From Paramacrobiotus metropolitanus (taxonomy: Eukaryota; Tardigrada; Eutardigrada; Parachela; Macrobiotidae), in the NCBI RefSeq assembly GCF_019649055.1, contig NW_026570243.1:806001-870000 (forward strand): a stretch of DNA of 64,000 bases. Direction: 5' to 3'. The notes beneath the pieces were generated by a model. The model made no database searches. It was not told where the DNA came from and saw only the letters and a list, made by a program, of their open reading frames with translations. A program made the position numbers and the translations under genes. The number at the start of each line of letters is the position of its first letter. Position 1 is the stretch's first letter. Positions 62,103 to 64,000 of this stretch are shown piece after piece.

Positions 62103-62572
62103 TGCTACAGTATCTACAGTATAAAGTACAGTACTTCTTGGTGGCTTCTACTCGTGGAAAAAGCGATGTTCTGTGTGCTTCAACGAAGTTCTATCACTTC
62201 TATGCACACCCTCTGCGCATTAATAGCTTTTGTAAAAATTCTGTAACTGCAATGAACTTTGCGAAACTCGAAATGATTTTGTTAGCTTCCAATAGTAGGC
62301 AGAACTGCAGGCCGCGGTGCAGCAAACGAGATATACTGAATCGTATTTCCGATTTAACGTACGTCGAAAAAATTTTACGGGATTTTAGTGCGTATTTAAA
62401 TTTTGTAACTCACCATTGCGTTTTTCGCCATTCCCCATGCAAACGGCAAAGCAATAGGAAACCAGTTAAAAATCGGTTCTCTGGATTTTCTCAGAATCTG
62501 ACTGTCAAACATGATAAACGCAACAACAGCGCTCGACCCCATCAGTAGATTAATAATGTAAGGTTTAAGCCT

Positions 62573-63256
62573 TTAAGGGAAGTGGCCCGGTACATGGTAC
62601 CAAATTTGTGTACATGTACGAAATCTTTCGCTTTCGCGCACTCCCAAACCCATTTTTCTCTTGTTTTATGACATTCGGTAGCCAAATGATTTGTATACAA
62701 TGGCGTGAAAACCGTTTGTGCGCGCAACATCCGGTTCGAGAGTTATGGCTGTTAGAAAATTTCAAAAAGTTTAAATGCATTCCGGTGTACCAAAAGTCTC
62801 ATTATGGACCGATCTCCTTCAAATTTTGCACGTAATTGCACATGGCCATGAAGATCGTTTCTACACCGATCCACTGTTCTAGCAAGTTTTTTAAATTTTA
62901 AAATGAATTTCAAAAAATTTAAAATTAATTTGAAAACTGGAAAAAAATCATGGAAGTCTGGATCGGTGTAAAAACGATTTTCATGGTTATGTGCATTTAC
63001 GTGCAATATTTGAGGGTGATCGGTCCATAATGAGACTGTTGGTACACCTGAACGCGTTTAAATTTTTGGAATTTCTAACAGCCATAACTCCCGAACCGGA
63101 TGTTGCTCGCACAAGCGGTTTTCACGCCAGTGTATACAAATCTTCTGGCTGCAGAACGTCATAAATCGAAACAAAAAGTGTTTGGGAGTGCGCGAAAGTA
63201 AAAGTTTTCGTGCATGTACACGAATTTGGTACCATGTACCGGGCCACTTCCCTTAA
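62573..63256. mobile_element. Foldback element, 684 bp, TTAA-bounded (piggyBac-type MITE candidate)
   Basis: TTAA at 62573-62576 and 63253-63256 border inverted arms of about 310 bp each that nearly meet in the centre. The first 20 nt GGGAAGTGGCCCGGTACATG match perfectly in both arms. Further inside, blocks such as ATCCGGTTCG, GAGTTATGGCTGTTAGAAA, CTCATTATGGACCGATC and ACACCGATCCA are mirrored. TTAA target sites are the hallmark of piggyBac transposition, but the terminal GGGAAG is not the canonical CCC start, so the family is an inference. There is no coding capacity. Confidence 0.85.
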
Positions 63257-63428
63257 GGCAAATACAGCGAACACTTGTATGTTTTTGAACTGAACAGAAA
63301 GTCATTTCGGGAAGGAAGTTCGAAAGTTGAACTTACATGATACAGGTTCATGGTTTTACTCCTAACTCGTAACAGTCGACGGGGTGGCAAACTTTGTCAG
63401 CGAAATGATGATAAAAGGCGTCTCTCAC

Positions 63429-64000
63429 CTGCTTCGTAAGGGAGCTTCCTAAGATCAGTGTGAAAGACCGGCTTCAAGTCGACCCGACTGCCTACATGGG
63501 TCAGCAGCATTGCCGATAGGGCTTCGATCATCCACTGCGCCGTCTTAGGGTCCGCTGCCAGACTGATAACAACGAACATGCAGCCATCTCGTTGGATTTG
63601 AAGGTGAAATCGACAGCAATCCCAAAGGGTGGCCAAACGCACGTCACCCTTCATCGTATCGCTAAAATGCTTGATGATCCGCGATCTGTCCGAGGCATCG
63701 CTCAAAACATACTGCGCTTTGTCAAACGGAACGAAGAGTTTTCTGTACATTAGCCCATCAACTCGGTATAATAGCGGTGGCTCTGTGACCGGAAGCTGGG
63801 CTGCAATTTGGCGTTTATCTACCAGTTCCATGCGACGCGGTCCAGAAGCGCCATCAGTTTCGCAACTCTGCGTTTCGACGTAAAGGACTTGGCAAGAACG
63901 GCATGTAGCAACGCAACCGACCACAATTCCAGGCCGAAAGCGAAACGGTCCGTCATCTTCATCGCGGACAGCCACAAATATTTGCTTACAAAAAATTAAC
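63429..64000 (-). CDS. Unassigned protein, internal exon, partial at window edge
   Basis: The minus-strand frame is open from the window edge for about 190 codons (QIFVAVRDEDDGPFRF, CVATCRSCQVLYVET, LFVPFDKAQYVLSDASD, RFHLQIQRDGCMFVV). It then meets a strong donor, GCAG|GTGAGAG, at 63429/63428; reading on gives a stop at 63397. It is therefore probably an internal exon whose next exon lies further left, but I could not identify one among the foldback elements. I recognise no domain. The right end is cut by the window. Confidence 0.55.

Noticed and set aside
62138-62548. 136-codon plus-strand open frame between two foldback elements
   Set aside because: The frame begins with a non-ATG codon and shows no family resemblance or splice context. 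Its neighbours 62608-62835 and 62752-63006 are by-products of the palindrome.

Overview
The window is nuclear DNA of an intron-rich invertebrate animal. Three conserved metazoan genes can be followed exon by exon. Introns are mostly 50-400 nt with a few of 1-2.5 kb, several exons are only 20-29 nt, and the sequence is AT-leaning. This fits a compact protostome genome. A tardigrade is my best guess, but it is an inference from intron density and gene style, not proven here. There are no bacterial operons, rRNA genes, CRISPR arrays or convincing tRNA genes.

Layout. 1-12.2 kb: gene-poor, with no recognisable exons. 12.2-20.4 kb, minus strand: a complete 22-exon gene for the cohesin ATPase SMC1, predicted at 1,253 aa with every splice phase consistent. 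21.1-24.9 kb, plus strand: a ten-exon ERGIC1-type ER-Golgi cargo receptor gene, divergent from SMC1 across 649 bp. It starts with a probable GC-AG intron and carries an apparent 1-nt frame break in exon 8. 26.3-45.1 kb, plus strand: a receptor guanylyl cyclase of the natriuretic-peptide-receptor type, about 36 exons and roughly 1,200 aa. It has a signal peptide, ligand-binding ectodomain, one membrane span, kinase-homology pseudokinase, dimerisation coiled coil, catalytic cyclase domain and an extra C-terminal tail.

46.3 kb to the end is accessory DNA. First comes a broken LTR-retrotransposon-like unit: possible LTR, primer-binding site, gag-like ORFs with a PPxY-type motif and an internally inverted coiled-coil segment. 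An unassigned minus-strand coding exon lies at 53.5-54.3 kb. From 54.5 to 59.1 kb there is a nest of mobile-element debris. It includes three decayed copies of a retroelement C-terminal domain, inverted arrays of an ATTTCGGCC motif, a TIR element with an apparent target-site duplication, and a tRNA-like stretch. Two large foldback elements sit at 61.4-62.1 and 62.6-63.3 kb; the second is bounded by TTAA. A further unassigned minus-strand exon runs off the right edge. A fourth foldback element, flanked by TA, sits in a cyclase intron at 38.7 kb.

SMC1, the ERGIC1-like protein and the receptor cyclase are not a pathway; their adjacency looks incidental apart from the shared SMC1/ERGIC1 promoter region. 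I see no clearly new multi-gene system. The most unusual material is the ERGIC1 frame anomaly, the inverted gag-like segment with a perfect hairpin near its junction, and the repeat family in 54.5-59.1 kb.
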